Of a stretch of 64,000 nt of DNA, positions 33,221-42,357 are shown one piece after another. Position 1 is the stretch's first letter. Each line of letters opens with the position of its first letter. Source of the stretch: Acidimicrobiales bacterium. Its GTDB lineage: Bacteria > Actinomycetota > Acidimicrobiia > Acidimicrobiales > SZUA-35. The notes under the pieces were generated by a model. That model had not been told where the DNA came from, ran no database searches, and saw only the letters and a program-made list of their open reading frames with translations. A program made the position numbers and the translations under genes. Where the stretch lies: the NCBI GenBank assembly GCA_041394265.1, contig JAWKIO010000005.1:2852001-2916000 (forward strand), read 5' to 3'.

Positions 33221-35173
33221 GCGCCGGCCTGTTCGATGAGATGATCGAGGCGTTCGAGGAGCCGGTGGTGTCGGTCGGCTTCGTCGATCCAGCCACGACG
33301 CTCGGCGTCAGCAGCCAAGGCACGGGTATCAACGCGTTGGGCAGCGAGGACGGTGACCGACGCAGCGTCGGTGCGCAGGTTCGGACAGTGCTCACAGATG
33401 TTGGCGTAGGCGCAGGCGCCCTGGGCGGGGGCTCGGAGGCAGTAGCCGCCGGCGAGTCTGGCTTTGATCGCTGGCTCGTCCCGCCAGTCGCCGCTGGTGT
33501 TGATGGCGTTCACCGGGATCAGGTCCCGGCCGGTCTGGGTGAGGGGCATGGCCCCGATCCTGGTCTTCGCGAGGTTGAGCGCTCGTTCGTATTCGGCCCG
33601 GACGGTCGTGTCGAACAGGTGCCCGTAGCGCAGGCTCATCTGCGCGGACACGTGCCCGAGGAGCGCCATGAGCGCTTGGAGAGAAACACCGGCGTTGACC
33701 ATGGCGGTGGCGTAGGTGTGACGGAGTTGGTGTGGGGTGACAGGGCCGATCCCTGCGGCCTCGGCGGAACGGCTGAGTTCGTGACGGACCGCGGTTTGTG
33801 AGAGCCGGCGGCCGTGGTGGGTGAACAGGAACTGGGTGGGACGCCCGTCGCGGGATGGTTGATCGGCCGGCCCGGGGTGCGGGTGTCGACGATCCGGTCG
33901 ATCAGCGCGACGGTTTCGTCATCGAGGGGGACCATGCGTTCGGTGTCGAGTTTCCCGAGTGGGACTTTCAACCATGATCCGTTCCCGGCGATGTCGTGCA
34001 CGCAGTCGAGTTCGAGATCGATGAGTTCACCGATACGGAGCCCGACCGCCCGGGCAAGGAGCAGGGCGTCAGCCGACAGCCGATACGGCGATGCTTCCAG
34101 CGCGGCAGCGAGTCGACGATCAGCGTCGACGGGAAGGTAGCGGGGCAACGGTTTGGGGAGCCGGGGATGATCGGAACGGAAGATCAGTCGTCGTGGCGGT
34201 GCGTCGTCCCAGCCCCATTCGCCGATCTCGACCAGCATGTGATCGACCGCCCGGATCCGACGGTCCTGATCGGCGATCGTGAGCGGGAGCCCGGTCTTCG
34301 ACGACGGCGCGCCGGCGACGGAGTTCAGATACGGCTCGATATGGCGGCGCCGGTCGAGCCCGTTGAACGAGATGAGCGTCGGGTCGGTGTCGGTGAGGAA
34401 CAGGCCGAAATGGTTGAGGCGGGTCGCCAACGCAGTCACGGTCTTGGGGCGACACGTGCCGGTCTTGCGTTCCAGGTAGGCGACCATCAACCCGCCGAGT
34501 TCGGGGGTGCAACCGGCGAACCGGTCCGTCAGAGGCAACGGTGTCAACGATGGCGGTGGTTGCGTGTCGAGCACGCCGAGATGGAACAACACCTGATGAG
34601 CACACACGATCGCGCTGCGATAGTGCCGCCAGCCCTGACCCGTAACCGCCTCACGATCGGTGCATGCCCGGGCCAGCGCGTCGAGGTCGGCGACGGTGAT
34701 CTGATCGAGACGGCGACCGGTTTGGATCAACACCCGGCCGATCGACTGGGACCCGGCCCGGCGGGCCTGGATCGGGGTGAACCCGACCTCGACCGCCGCC
34801 GTAACAAACGCCGCCATGTCGTCGCCGATCGGCGTGCCGGCGCTGGCGGACCAGAACGCTGAGAGTTTGCGTCTCACCAGCCAATCCCAACCCGGGCGGA
34901 CACGGCCCGACATCATCAACATCGCCAACAACGCCGTCGCGACGGATCGATGGCGAGGCGAACGTCCAACGGTTCGGCCTCCCAGGCCGACGGCTCAGGC
35001 CATGCTCGCAGGAACAATCGGGCGGCGCGTTCCGAAGTCACGTTGCCCCGCCCCGTGGCGGTCATGTATTCCCGGTAGATCTCGAACAACTCGTCGCCCT
35101 GGGGCAGCGGGCCGGCTGGTTCAGGACTGGTGGCGTTGTCGTTGACGGGCAGCATCGAACTCAGCTTTGACAT
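33217..35173 (-). pseudogene. tnpB: TnpB-type tyrosine recombinase with two frameshifts
   Basis: About 650 codons in three frames. The N-terminal part is open from 35173 (MSKLSSMLPVNDN) to a one-base loss near 34943. The long middle part (to a second single-base loss near 33865) carries the catalytic Arg in RAVGLRIGELIDLELD. The last frame has HQLRHTYATAM (HxxR), LLGH and the Tyr in MSLRYGHLF, then a Cys-rich end (GACAYANICEHCPNL) as in TnpB. All catalytic residues remain but cannot be made as one chain unless ribosomes shift. It overlaps tnpA at its start. Confidence 0.82.
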
Positions 35174-36242
35174 GGGTCGGAGCCAGATGGACATAGCGGG
35201 CAGTGGTGTCGATATGGGTATGGCCGAGCAGGGCCTGCATCACCGCCAGATCAACCCCGGCCTCGGCCAGCGCAGTGCCGAAGGTGTGGCGCAACGCGTG
35301 CGGATGCCCGCCCGCAACACCAGACAGTTCCCGGTGATACCGGAAGATCCGCCGCAGCCCGGCCGTGGTCAACGGCTGCCCGCGGGTCGGGCCCTTGGCA
35401 ACGATGAACAACCGGCCGCTCGCCGTCTCGGGCCGCTCCGCCAGCAGGTAGGTCTGGATCACCCCGGCAACATCGACATCGAGCGGGACACGACGTTCCT
35501 TAGCGCCCTTGCCGTTCACCCGGAGCCAGCGGCCACCAATGTCGACATCGGTGACGTCGAGGCCGAGAACCTCGACCGAGCGCAGACCACAGAACACCAT
35601 CAACCCGGCGATCGCCCGGTCACGCCACGTCAACAACGACCCAAACAAGGCCACGACCTGGTCGGCGTCGAGCGACCGTGGCAGCCGGTTCGCCTCGCGG
35701 ACACGTATCGGTGAACGCCGCCGAGGGCGACGCTCGACATGCGACAACATGCCGCCACGCTCCGCCGGCGACCGACGACGCGCCTCAGCGCCCTTGGGAA
35801 CCGGGTTCCCCAACTCCGGGCACCGCATCGTCCGGAACGTGAACATGCCCGACACCGCCGCCAACCGGAGGTTCACCGTCGACGGCGACAAAGCGTCAGC
35901 ACGACGACCGTTCATCAACACCACGTTCGGTCCCGGCCGGCCAGCAACCCGCTCGACCCGGCACGCCGCCAAGAACCTGAGCAACACATCAGTCGTCACC
36001 TCGGCCAAGTCGATCTCCTCAGCATCGAGCCAACGGACGAACGCGAGGAGCCCGTAGCCGTACGTCCGGATCGTTCGAGGCGAATAGTTCCGGTCGGCCA
36101 GATAGCTCAAATACTCGTCGACCAACCCGAACCGTTCCGCCCCCGCACCCCCGATCGACCAGACCCCGACATCGTCTTGCTCGAGGATCAACCCAGCGGC
36201 AGGCACACCAAAACATGTAAACCCGACGCCAGAGAAACGCAA
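35121..36242 (-). CDS. tnpA: TnpA-type tyrosine recombinase
   Basis: Up to 373 aa. The N-terminal SAM-like core-binding domain (LVDEYLSYLADRNYSPRTIR) and catalytic domain are intact. The Arg is in FCGLRSVEVLGL, HxxR in HPHALRHTFGT, and the second His with Tyr nucleophile in LLGHTHIDTTARYVHLAP. This is the first gene of the Tn554-like element. The TTG at 36242 is only one possible start; the first 40 residues look unusual and a later start is likely. tnpB begins inside its last 53 bp. Confidence 0.88.
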   Translation of the reverse strand: MRFSGVGFTCFGVPAAGLILEQDDVGVWSIGGAGAERFGLVDEYLSYLADRNYSPRTIRTYGYGLLAFVRWLDAEEIDLAEVTTDVLLRFLAACRVERVAGRPGPNVVLMNGRRADALSPSTVNLRLAAVSGMFTFRTMRCPELGNPVPKGAEARRRSPAERGGMLSHVERRPRRRSPIRVREANRLPRSLDADQVVALFGSLLTWRDRAIAGLMVFCGLRSVEVLGLDVTDVDIGGRWLRVNGKGAKERRVPLDVDVAGVIQTYLLAERPETASGRLFIVAKGPTRGQPLTTAGLRRIFRYHRELSGVAGGHPHALRHTFGTALAEAGVDLAVMQALLGHTHIDTTARYVHLAPTHVKAEFDAARQRQRHQS

Positions 36243-36299
36243 GGAAGAATCTCAGGAAACCCAGTAACTATCTGGGCTCAAGCCGCCAACACCAGATCC

Positions 36300-36316
36300 G
36301 ATTGGCCGGTAAAGGG
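36300..36316 (-). repeat. right terminal repeat of the Tn554-like element
   Basis: On the minus strand CCCTTTACCGGCCAATC, the partner of 32859-32875. Confidence 0.75.
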
Positions 36317-36983
36317 GCAGCAGCCGACCTGGCCCATCGACGAGCGGATCCGCCCGTTCACCCGCAGGCAGTGCCGGAACGCCCTCGAGGTGTACTCACT
36401 CCCACGATCAGAATGAAAGATCGCTCGCCGGCGGACCCGCCGGTTCCGGCGGGCCATCACGATCGCTGCGCACACCAGCTCGGCCCGATGATGCTCGGCC
36501 ATGGCCCAACCGATCACTTCACGGTTGTACAGATCGATCACCGTGGCCAAGAACACCGGGCCTTCCCACGTGTCGATCTGGGTGATGTCGCCAACCAGGC
36601 GGACCCCGGGCCGCGTGGCGGCGAAGTCACGGCCGATGAGATCAGGGGCCGGCGGGGTCCCATCGGGTTGGGTGAGATGCCGCCACGGCGCCGGATGACA
36701 CGACTCCAGGCCCTGTTCGGCCATCAGATCCCGGACCAGCCGGTCACACACCACGATCCCCTCATCCGCAAGTTGGGCGTGCACTTTGCGGTAGCCGAAC
36801 ACACCATTGGACGCACCGAACACTCGGGCGACCTCACCGGCCAGCCACACCCGGCGACGAGCGGCGGCAGAGGGTGCGGCGGCGCCAGGCGTAGAACCCA
36901 GACTCCGACACCTGCGCCCACCCGCACATGCGGGCGATCGGGAACTCGGGCTTCTCCCCAGCAACAGCGATCTGGTCGATCAC
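36317..36983 (-). pseudogene. 5' part of IS3-family transposase orfB
   Basis: Begins at a GTG (36983) that overlaps the ancestral orfA stop. It reads VIDQIAVAGEKPEFPIARMC, then a frameshift near 36872, then GVFGYRKVHAQLADEGIVV and the rve integrase core. The two catalytic Asp lie in LVGDITQIDTW and IFHSDRGSEYTS. It is cut after SMGQVGCC by the Tn554-like insertion, so the third catalytic residue is missing. Non-functional. Confidence 0.88.
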
Positions 36984-37305
36984 TGCGAACCACGCTTCGG
37001 GCGTTGTTCGGCTGCGAAGAAGCCCGCCGCTTTTTCAAGAACTCGTTCTCCTGCCCGGCCCAATACAGGTCGTCCTTCGCCTGCTTGAGTTCGGCGCGGA
37101 GACGCTTGTTCTCGGCCGCGAGATCGGATTCTTCGGTTTCGGCCACTCGGGACTCCTCCTGGCGGGCTCGACGAAGCCAGGTTCGCAGAGTCTCATGCGA
37201 GATGCCGAGTTCTTGGGCGACCTCACGCACCGGTCGGGAGTACTCGGTGACTTGACGACAAGCCTGAGCACGGAACTCAGGCGATGGCTTGATGCCCTTC
37301 GGCAC
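36980..37305 (-). pseudogene. IS3-family orfA (helix-turn-helix protein), frameshifted
   Basis: Encodes MPKGIKPSPEFRAQACRQVT, a helix-turn-helix (REVAQELGISHETLRTWLRR) and a leucine-zipper-like helix (ENKRLRAELKQAKDDLYWA). After ENEFLKK the frame is wrong: restoring one A in the A5 run (plus-strand T run 37031-37035) gives the usual AAGFFAAEQRPKRGSQ ending and a stop at 36980. This could be real decay or a homopolymer reading error. Confidence 0.82.
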
Positions 37306-39229
37306 GATGACACTTCCCTTCAGCAGGGCAGCCCCTCACCGCGAAATCCGTTCCCCACTCCAAGGTGAGGACCGAGGCGAGATCGGTGTACTCGTCTTCG
37401 CGGATCCAGGGGATTCTGAGGACGTCGAATCTGCCTTCGAATCGACCGAAGTGTGGCTTGCCCAGGCCCGTTCTCGTCTCGACTCGCATGGGTTCGGTGC
37501 GCCGGCGCCCAGTTGGCTGTGGGATCTTTGTGCCAACGTTTCGAGTGCCAAGAGTGGCGCTGTCGACGAGCGTCGGCGGCCGCCCTCGGGGAACGCTTTC
37601 GTGGCGTTGCGTGCGGCCTGCGTCCTTCGCACGGTTGCGGCTTTCCGTGACACCGTTGACCGTCTCGTGGCGCTCGCGACCTTCGAGGTGTTGAACACTG
37701 CTGACCGTCGAGGGATGGGCGATTGGTACGAGCGAAACAGCGATCACGAATCCTTCGACACCGAGTACTGGGAGGCCAAGCGACGCCTGGCTGAGGCAGA
37801 ACTTGTCGAGGCAGAAGCGCTGCTGCGTGCACTCGCCAGAACGCCGGACTCGGAGGCCTGCGACCGCTCGGGGTATCCGATATCGGCAGGCAAGATGTGG
37901 GGAATCGACGACGTCCGCCGCGACACCCCCGATCTGCTCGAGTCGTTCCTGGCGATGCGTGCCGCCGACATTGCCGGGACACCTCTCGATCGGGTGGCCG
38001 ATAGCGAACTCGCGGGCCGACTCGCATGGGGTGCGCTTCGCGTGGCGAATGCCGCCCTCGACGAGTTCGCTTCCCACCCCACTCCGGGTCTTCACCTCAA
38101 CGGCATCCTCGGTATCGACGCTGAGGAGAACAGGGATCGGCTTGTGGATGCGGGGGTCCCCGAAGATTGGGTTGCGTTGCGGCAATCGCTCGACGCCGCC
38201 GCCGAAGCCGCCCGAGCGGAGAAGGAGGAGCGTTCGAAGCGGTCGATCGAAGCGTCGAGGCGGCGCTGGCAGCAGACCAGACAGTCCGAGCTTGCCACGA
38301 CCACACCGCTGCCTCTCGATGCGCCAGCCCGGCTCGGGGTGTCGGGCGTGGTTCGGACTGTGTCGCTCGACTACGACGGTCGCCTGATCGTCGCAGCGGA
38401 ACCGGGCGACGCTGATGATGGGAATCGAGAGACTTCCGGAGACGCCGGCCCTTCGAGTCGACGATTCGAGGTTGTCTCGATCGGTGACGGCGAACGGACA
38501 TCAAGTTTCGTTGATGTGCCGTTCGTTCGCGCCACGTTCCAACCGCTGCCCGGCGGGCAGCTGTTGGCGGTCAGCAATCGCACGCGATGTGTCGACGGAG
38601 TGGGAGAGCACAACGGCCTGGTCATGCGGGACGGGAAGGTGACGGCCTCGTTCACACTCGGTGATGGCATCAAGAGCGTGAACACCACCCGTGACGGTCG
38701 AATCTGGGTCGGCTACTTCGATGAAGGCGTGTACGGCAACAACGGATGGGGCGGGCGAGGCCAACCCGTCCCGATCGGGAACCATGGTCTGATCTGCTGG
38801 TCGAGCGAGGGCGAACAACTCTGGCACTACCAAGCGCCCAGCGGGCTCCAACCGATCTCGGACTGCTACGCGCTCAACGTGACCGATGACGCCGTGTGGA
38901 TCTGCTACTACGCGGATTTCTCGATCTGTCGGATCAACCATGACCGCACCGTGACCTCGTGGCCGCCCCTGGTCGGCGGAGCACAAGCAATCGCCGCCAG
39001 TGAGAACCGCTTCGCACTGATCGGCGGCTACTACCTGTATGACCGTCTCCTGCTGTGCGAGCTCGACAACGACGCCATCACTGCATCATATGCCTTCCAA
39101 TTGACCCTGCCGGACGGTGGCGAACTACCGAGAACCGCCCAACTCCTCGCCCGAGGTCAGCATGTCCATGTCATCAACGGCCACGACTGGTACCAACTCG
39201 GCATCGATGACCTCGACATCCCAACCTGA
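37289..39229 (+). CDS. hypothetical protein with C-terminal beta-propeller-like domain, 5' end disrupted by IS
   Basis: The frame runs for 646 codons, but the first ATG (37289) lies inside the insertion sequence, whose edge is near 37313. The native start is therefore lost or further in, and none can be chosen. Residues 60-330 are helical (ERNSDHESFDTEYWEAKRRL). The last 300 residues carry repeating strands (SVNTTRDGRIWVGYFDEGVY, CWSSEGEQLWHY, DAVWICYYADFSICRI), like a WD/NHL-type propeller. No signal peptide survives. Function unknown. Confidence 0.6.
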   Translation: MMPFGTMTLPFSRAAPHREIRSPLQGEDRGEIGVLVFADPGDSEDVESAFESTEVWLAQARSRLDSHGFGAPAPSWLWDLCANVSSAKSGAVDERRRPPSGNAFVALRAACVLRTVAAFRDTVDRLVALATFEVLNTADRRGMGDWYERNSDHESFDTEYWEAKRRLAEAELVEAEALLRALARTPDSEACDRSGYPISAGKMWGIDDVRRDTPDLLESFLAMRAADIAGTPLDRVADSELAGRLAWGALRVANAALDEFASHPTPGLHLNGILGIDAEENRDRLVDAGVPEDWVALRQSLDAAAEAARAEKEERSKRSIEASRRRWQQTRQSELATTTPLPLDAPARLGVSGVVRTVSLDYDGRLIVAAEPGDADDGNRETSGDAGPSSRRFEVVSIGDGERTSSFVDVPFVRATFQPLPGGQLLAVSNRTRCVDGVGEHNGLVMRDGKVTASFTLGDGIKSVNTTRDGRIWVGYFDEGVYGNNGWGGRGQPVPIGNHGLICWSSEGEQLWHYQAPSGLQPISDCYALNVTDDAVWICYYADFSICRINHDRTVTSWPPLVGGAQAIAASENRFALIGGYYLYDRLLLCELDNDAITASYAFQLTLPDGGELPRTAQLLARGQHVHVINGHDWYQLGIDDLDIPT

Positions 39230-39435
39230 CCCCAGCAAGCGACCCGCTCTCAGCTGGGAGGCACGCTCGACACCTTGACCAAGACGCACAGTCGACGGGT
39301 CCTGGCGACGCTGGCCCGCGTGCAAGACCCGGTGACACCGGCCCGGCGATCAGGGGCAGGACGTAGGTGTCAGCCCTTGCACGATATGGGGCGGTTCGGC
39401 GGCGCATTGTGGAGCCGTTTTGACCGCCTTCCGAA

Positions 39436-39447
39436 TGTAGCTACAAT
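39436..39447 (+). promoter_or_regulatory. vapBC promoter with overlapping palindrome
   Basis: The palindrome TGTAGCTACA (39436-39445) overlaps the -10 box TACAAT (39442-39447), which is 6 nt from the vapB ATG. A related half-site, GGCTACAT, follows inside the gene at about 39462. Confidence 0.6.
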
Positions 39448-39453
39448 TGCCTC

Positions 39454-39735
39454 ATGAATATGGCTACATCGACGTCTGAGGTCGGGATTCGAGAACTGAA
39501 GAACGGTTTGAGCAAGTACATCGATCGTGTGCGGGCAGGTGAAGAAGTCATCGTCACCGACCGTGGGCGGCCGGTCGCAAAGCTGTCACCGCTCGACGCT
39601 TCTGATGGCCGTCTGAGGGAACTCGTTGCTAGCGGGGTCGTTCGTGCCCCGTCGAGTCTCAGCCGGCATCAGCCCGCCCGACGCATCAAGTCGAAGGGAA
39701 CGGTCAGCGATCTCGTCGCAGAGCAGCGTCGGTGA
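39454..39735 (+). CDS. vapB: Phd/YefM-family antitoxin
   Basis: 93 aa. The typical DNA-binding start EVGIRELKNGLSKYIDRVRA, followed by GEEVIVTDRGRPVAKLSPLD, is the Phd/YefM fold that pairs with PIN toxins. The C-terminal part is the toxin-binding tail. Its stop overlaps the toxin start (GTGA). The promoter palindrome points to autoregulation by the complex. Confidence 0.92.
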   Translation: MNMATSTSEVGIRELKNGLSKYIDRVRAGEEVIVTDRGRPVAKLSPLDASDGRLRELVASGVVRAPSSLSRHQPARRIKSKGTVSDLVAEQRR

Positions 39736-40154
39736 TCACCTACTTCGACACCTCTACGCTGATCAAACTCATCATCGATGAGGACGGCTCCGATCGAGCA
39801 GAAGTACTGTGGCAGAAAGCCGACGCGCTGGCGTCGGCTCGCCTGATCGTCGTCGAAGCTCGGGCGGCGCTCGCTGCAGCCCATCACGGTAAGCGGCTTT
39901 CCAGCCGACAGTTCATCGCAGCGAAGGCGTCGCTGGCGGTCCTGGTCGAAGATCTCCACCTCATCGAGGTATCGAAGGAACTGATCGACGACGCTGTCGA
40001 GCTCGCTGAACGCGAAGCTCTGCGTGGCTATGACGCGGTGCATCTCGCCGCAGCTCTGTTGGTGGGGGCAACGGTGCTCACGAGCGCCGACGTTGCGCTA
40101 TGCGCTGCGGCGACCCGGCAAGGGCTTCACGTGGCCAACCCGCTCCTGACCTGA
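39732..40154 (+). CDS. vapC: PIN-domain ribonuclease toxin
   Basis: 140 aa. The acidic metal-binding residues of the PIN fold are present: D6 (YFDTSTLIKL), E42 (VVEARAAL), D101 (GYDAVHLAAAL) and D120 (TSADVAL). VapC toxins cut tRNA or rRNA and are neutralised by the antitoxin encoded just upstream. GTG start overlapping the vapB stop. Confidence 0.92.
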   Translation: MITYFDTSTLIKLIIDEDGSDRAEVLWQKADALASARLIVVEARAALAAAHHGKRLSSRQFIAAKASLAVLVEDLHLIEVSKELIDDAVELAEREALRGYDAVHLAAALLVGATVLTSADVALCAAATRQGLHVANPLLT

Positions 40155-40281
40155 CAGCATCCCCAGAACGGCCATTCGCCGGTCGCAGTCCACTGCAAAG
40201 TTCAGCATACGCACCACAACCCGGCGATCGGGATGGTTCTCGGAACCTGGGTGGTGAGCGATGGCGGACGCTTGGTGTGGT

Positions 40282-40993
40282 CTATTCGCCGAGGAGGTGC
40301 CGGAAGAATCTGTCGGGTTCGTCGAGGAAGTTGCGCCAGAGTTGAACGGACTCGATCTCGTCGTACGAGCACTGTTGCGCACCGTCGTTGCCGAACTCGT
40401 AGATCGTCGCATGTGGGAATGCCATGAGCACCGGGGAGTGTGTTGCGATGACGAACTGGGCTCCGGCCTCGGTTGCGTCGTGCATGATGGCCAGTAAGCG
40501 AAGCTGACCGTGGAAGGAGAGCGCGGATTCCGGCTCGTCGAGGAAGTAGAGGCCGTCGTTGCTCATTCGGCTCTCGATCAGTGTGAGGAACGACTCGCCG
40601 TGGGAGCGGTTGTGGAGATCGGGGAACAGGGCCTTGACGCCGCTCTCTGGGTCGTCGTCGGCGTGGATGTGGCTGGCCATGTCGTAGAACGTTTCGGCTC
40701 GGAGGAACCAGCCCCAGCGGGGTCGTTTGGATCCAGCGGAGGGTGAGGTGGTCGGCAAGGGTGCTGTGGGTGGCGTATGTTTCGAAGCGGAGATTGCGGC
40801 TGCCGCCTTCGGCGTTGAACCCGGCTGCGATGGCCAGTGCTTCGATGATGGTCGATTTGCCAGTGCCGTTGTCGCCGACGAAGAGTGTCACGTCGGAGAG
40901 CTCGATCGAGCCGAGAGTGCGGACGGCTGGGAGTGTGAACGGGTAGCCGTCGAGTTCTTGATCTTCGGGGTTTGCTGACATCAGGTACGGCAC
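40282..40993 (-). pseudogene. frameshifted AAA-family (SMC/ABC-like) ATPase
   Basis: The 5' part has Walker A FVGDNGTGKSTIIEALA. A one-base change near 40727 shifts the frame, and the 3' frame continues with RPRWGWFLRAETFYDMASHI, signature-like NRSHGESFL, Walker B GLYFLDEPESALS and switch IATHSPVL. Together they make about 236 residues of a familiar small AAA_21/AAA_23 ATPase, often found near defence or toxin genes. As sequenced it cannot be made as one chain. Confidence 0.82.
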
Positions 40994-41282
40994 GTTCGCA
41001 CGTTCGATGTGGTCGTTCAGGCCCGATCCGCGACCGGGCGATTTCTGTCAGCGGAGTTCTCGGCTGCGCTCTTGCTCGAATCGGACGTCAGTGGGCGACT
41101 ACGACCCCGGCGTCTGGGGCAGGTGTCGTGGCTGTCGGGAAGGCTGGTAGGGGCGCTGCGCTGCTGGTTGATTTCCCGCGGGACTCGGCGGCTTCCTACG
41201 CGACACGTGGCGTGATTGTCATTGCCGAAGGTTTCCACGCAAAACCTACGAGGTGGTCGATCGAGCGTCGGTGGAGACGGCT

Positions 41283-41582
41283 CTATGCGAGGGCCAGGGG
41301 TTCGATTTGGTCGAGTGTTCCGGCGAGGCGGTCTCGTTCGACCTCGAGTTCGTAGCGGCTCTGAAGATTCAGCCAGAACCGTTCGCTGGTGCCGAAGTAC
41401 CGAGCCAGGCGCAACGCAGTGTCTGCGGTGATCCCGCGTTTGCCGTGCACGATCTCGTTGATCCGCCGCGGCGGTACGCCGATGGCCACGGCGACGCGGT
41501 GTTGGGTGATGCCGAGCGGCTCGAGGTAGTCGAGCATCAGGATCTCGCCGGGGTGGATGGGTTCCATGGTGGGCGTGGTCAT
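41283..41582 (-). CDS. higA: HigA-family antitoxin
   Basis: 99 aa with the HigA opening MEPIHPGEILMLDYLEPLGI and helix-turn-helix (QHRVAVAIGVPPRRINEIVHGKRGI split over residues 27-51). It ends with the conserved FGTSERFWLNLQSRYELE. It lies 11 bp downstream of the toxin gene, the usual inverted order for higBA. It neutralises HigB and represses the operon. Confidence 0.92.
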   Translation of the reverse strand: MTTPTMEPIHPGEILMLDYLEPLGITQHRVAVAIGVPPRRINEIVHGKRGITADTALRLARYFGTSERFWLNLQSRYELEVERDRLAGTLDQIEPLALA

Positions 41583-41593
41583 GTCATCTCCTC

Positions 41594-41875
41594 TCAGTGG
41601 TAGTCCACGATCTCGATGTCTTCGGGTCCGGCGGTGGTCCATCGGAAGCAGATGCGCCATTGGTCGTTGACTCGGATGCTGTAGGTGTTTGCCCGGTCGC
41701 CCTTGAGTTTTTCGAGATGGTTGCCGGGCGGAACCCGGAGGTCGCCGATCTGGTCTGCGGCGTCGAGGATGAGCAGCTTTCGAAGGGCGGCGCGTTGTGT
41801 GGGTTGGTCGAGGCGTTTCGATCGTTGTCGGTGCCAGACGCGTTCGGTGTCGTTGTCGCGGAACGACTGCAACAT
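41594..41875 (-). CDS. higB: HigB/RelE-family toxin
   Basis: 93 aa from the ATG at 41875 (MLQSFRDNDTERVWHR), the classic HigB opening. Further family marks are AALRKLLILDAADQI, VPPGNHLEKLKGDR and WRICFRWTTAGPEDIEIVDYH. It should be a ribosome-dependent mRNA nuclease. A TATGCT box 7 nt upstream supports this start over the ATG at 41887. Confidence 0.92.
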   Translation of the reverse strand: MLQSFRDNDTERVWHRQRSKRLDQPTQRAALRKLLILDAADQIGDLRVPPGNHLEKLKGDRANTYSIRVNDQWRICFRWTTAGPEDIEIVDYH

Positions 41876-41882
41876 CTCGATG

Positions 41883-41918
41883 AGCATAACGTAATGCGTT
41901 ATGAACGGCAAGCGTTAT
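41883..41918 (-). promoter_or_regulatory. higBA promoter and operator
   Basis: The inverted repeat CATAACGTAATGCGTTATG (41885-41903) and a further CGTTATG half-site (41912-41918) surround the minus-strand -10 TATGCT (41883-41888). Binding of HigA or HigBA there would block the promoter. Confidence 0.65.
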
Positions 41919-42255
41919 GGTGGTTCGATCACAGGCTGGCCAGTGGAGTGTCCTGGGCGTTTCACCCCGGTTGCAGGTGTCGCCCGCATGCCCGACGAGG
42001 GCGCAGCGACACTCGCCCACCAACGTGCGGCCAATATCGGGCTGGGGCAGGCCAGCGAAGTGCCGATGGGCGACGCTTTGCTATCGCCTCTGACAATGCC
42101 GCTTGGAGGCCGACGACGTCGGCAGCGAGAGTCGATGGCATGAGGTGGATCCGGCGCTCGCCGAGGTGCGGACGACGAGGTCGATGATGGCCGGGATGTC
42201 GTTGCGGGCAAGCTCGAAGGCCCGGGCGTTGTCGCGAACGCATTCGAACTTGTTG
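41919..42255. other. 337 bp without a supported gene
   Basis: Lies between the higBA operator and the DUF2975 promoter. Short open frames exist but none has a convincing start, composition or motif. Confidence 0.45.
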
Positions 42256-42312
42256 TTGACTTATCGAAATTCGATATGCATGATGACCGCATCGGGTTAT
42301 CGAAAGTCGATA
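42256..42312 (+). promoter_or_regulatory. promoter with duplicated palindromic operator
   Basis: TTGACT (42256-42261), 17 nt, CATGAT (42279-42284). The spacer is filled by the palindrome TATCGAA-A-TTCGATA (42262-42276). A second copy, TATCGA-AAG-TCGATA (42298-42312), lies 36 bp downstream. The XRE protein encoded second in the operon is the likely ligand. Confidence 0.7.
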
Positions 42313-42357
42313 TGTTCTGAGATGCTCTCGGCACCCGGTGAACGATCTGGAGTCAGC

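Larger units (their letters stand above)
32859..36316 (-). mobile_element. Tn554-like transposon (tnpA, broken tnpB, tnpC)
   Basis: 3,458 bp inserted in an IS3 orfB gene. The order of transcription is tnpA (tyrosine recombinase), tnpB (larger tyrosine recombinase, frameshifted) and tnpC (small helical protein), with overlapping ends as in Tn554. Removing exactly this segment restores orfB. The ends CGCTTAACCGGCCAATC and (inverted) CCCTTTACCGGCCAATC match at 15 of 17 bases. No cargo gene is present. Classic Tn554 lacks terminal inverted repeats, so this is a relative. Confidence 0.82.
32649..37313 (-). mobile_element. decayed IS3-family insertion sequence, split by a transposon
   Basis: Approximate limits. 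orfA and the first part of orfB lie at 36317-37305, and the end of orfB at 32652-32858. The intervening 3,458 bp are a separate transposon. Possible terminal repeats: GTGTCATCGTGCCG at the 5' end (37300-37313 on the minus strand) against GTGTCAGGCTGCGG at 32649-32662. I see no target duplication. The IS without its insert would be about 1.2 kb, normal for the family. Confidence 0.75.

Noticed and set aside
32649..37313. Target-site duplication around the IS3 element
   Set aside because: Flanking bases (GATCGCGC on the left, TTCCCTTC on the right) share no 3-4 bp direct repeat; the element is too decayed to assign one.
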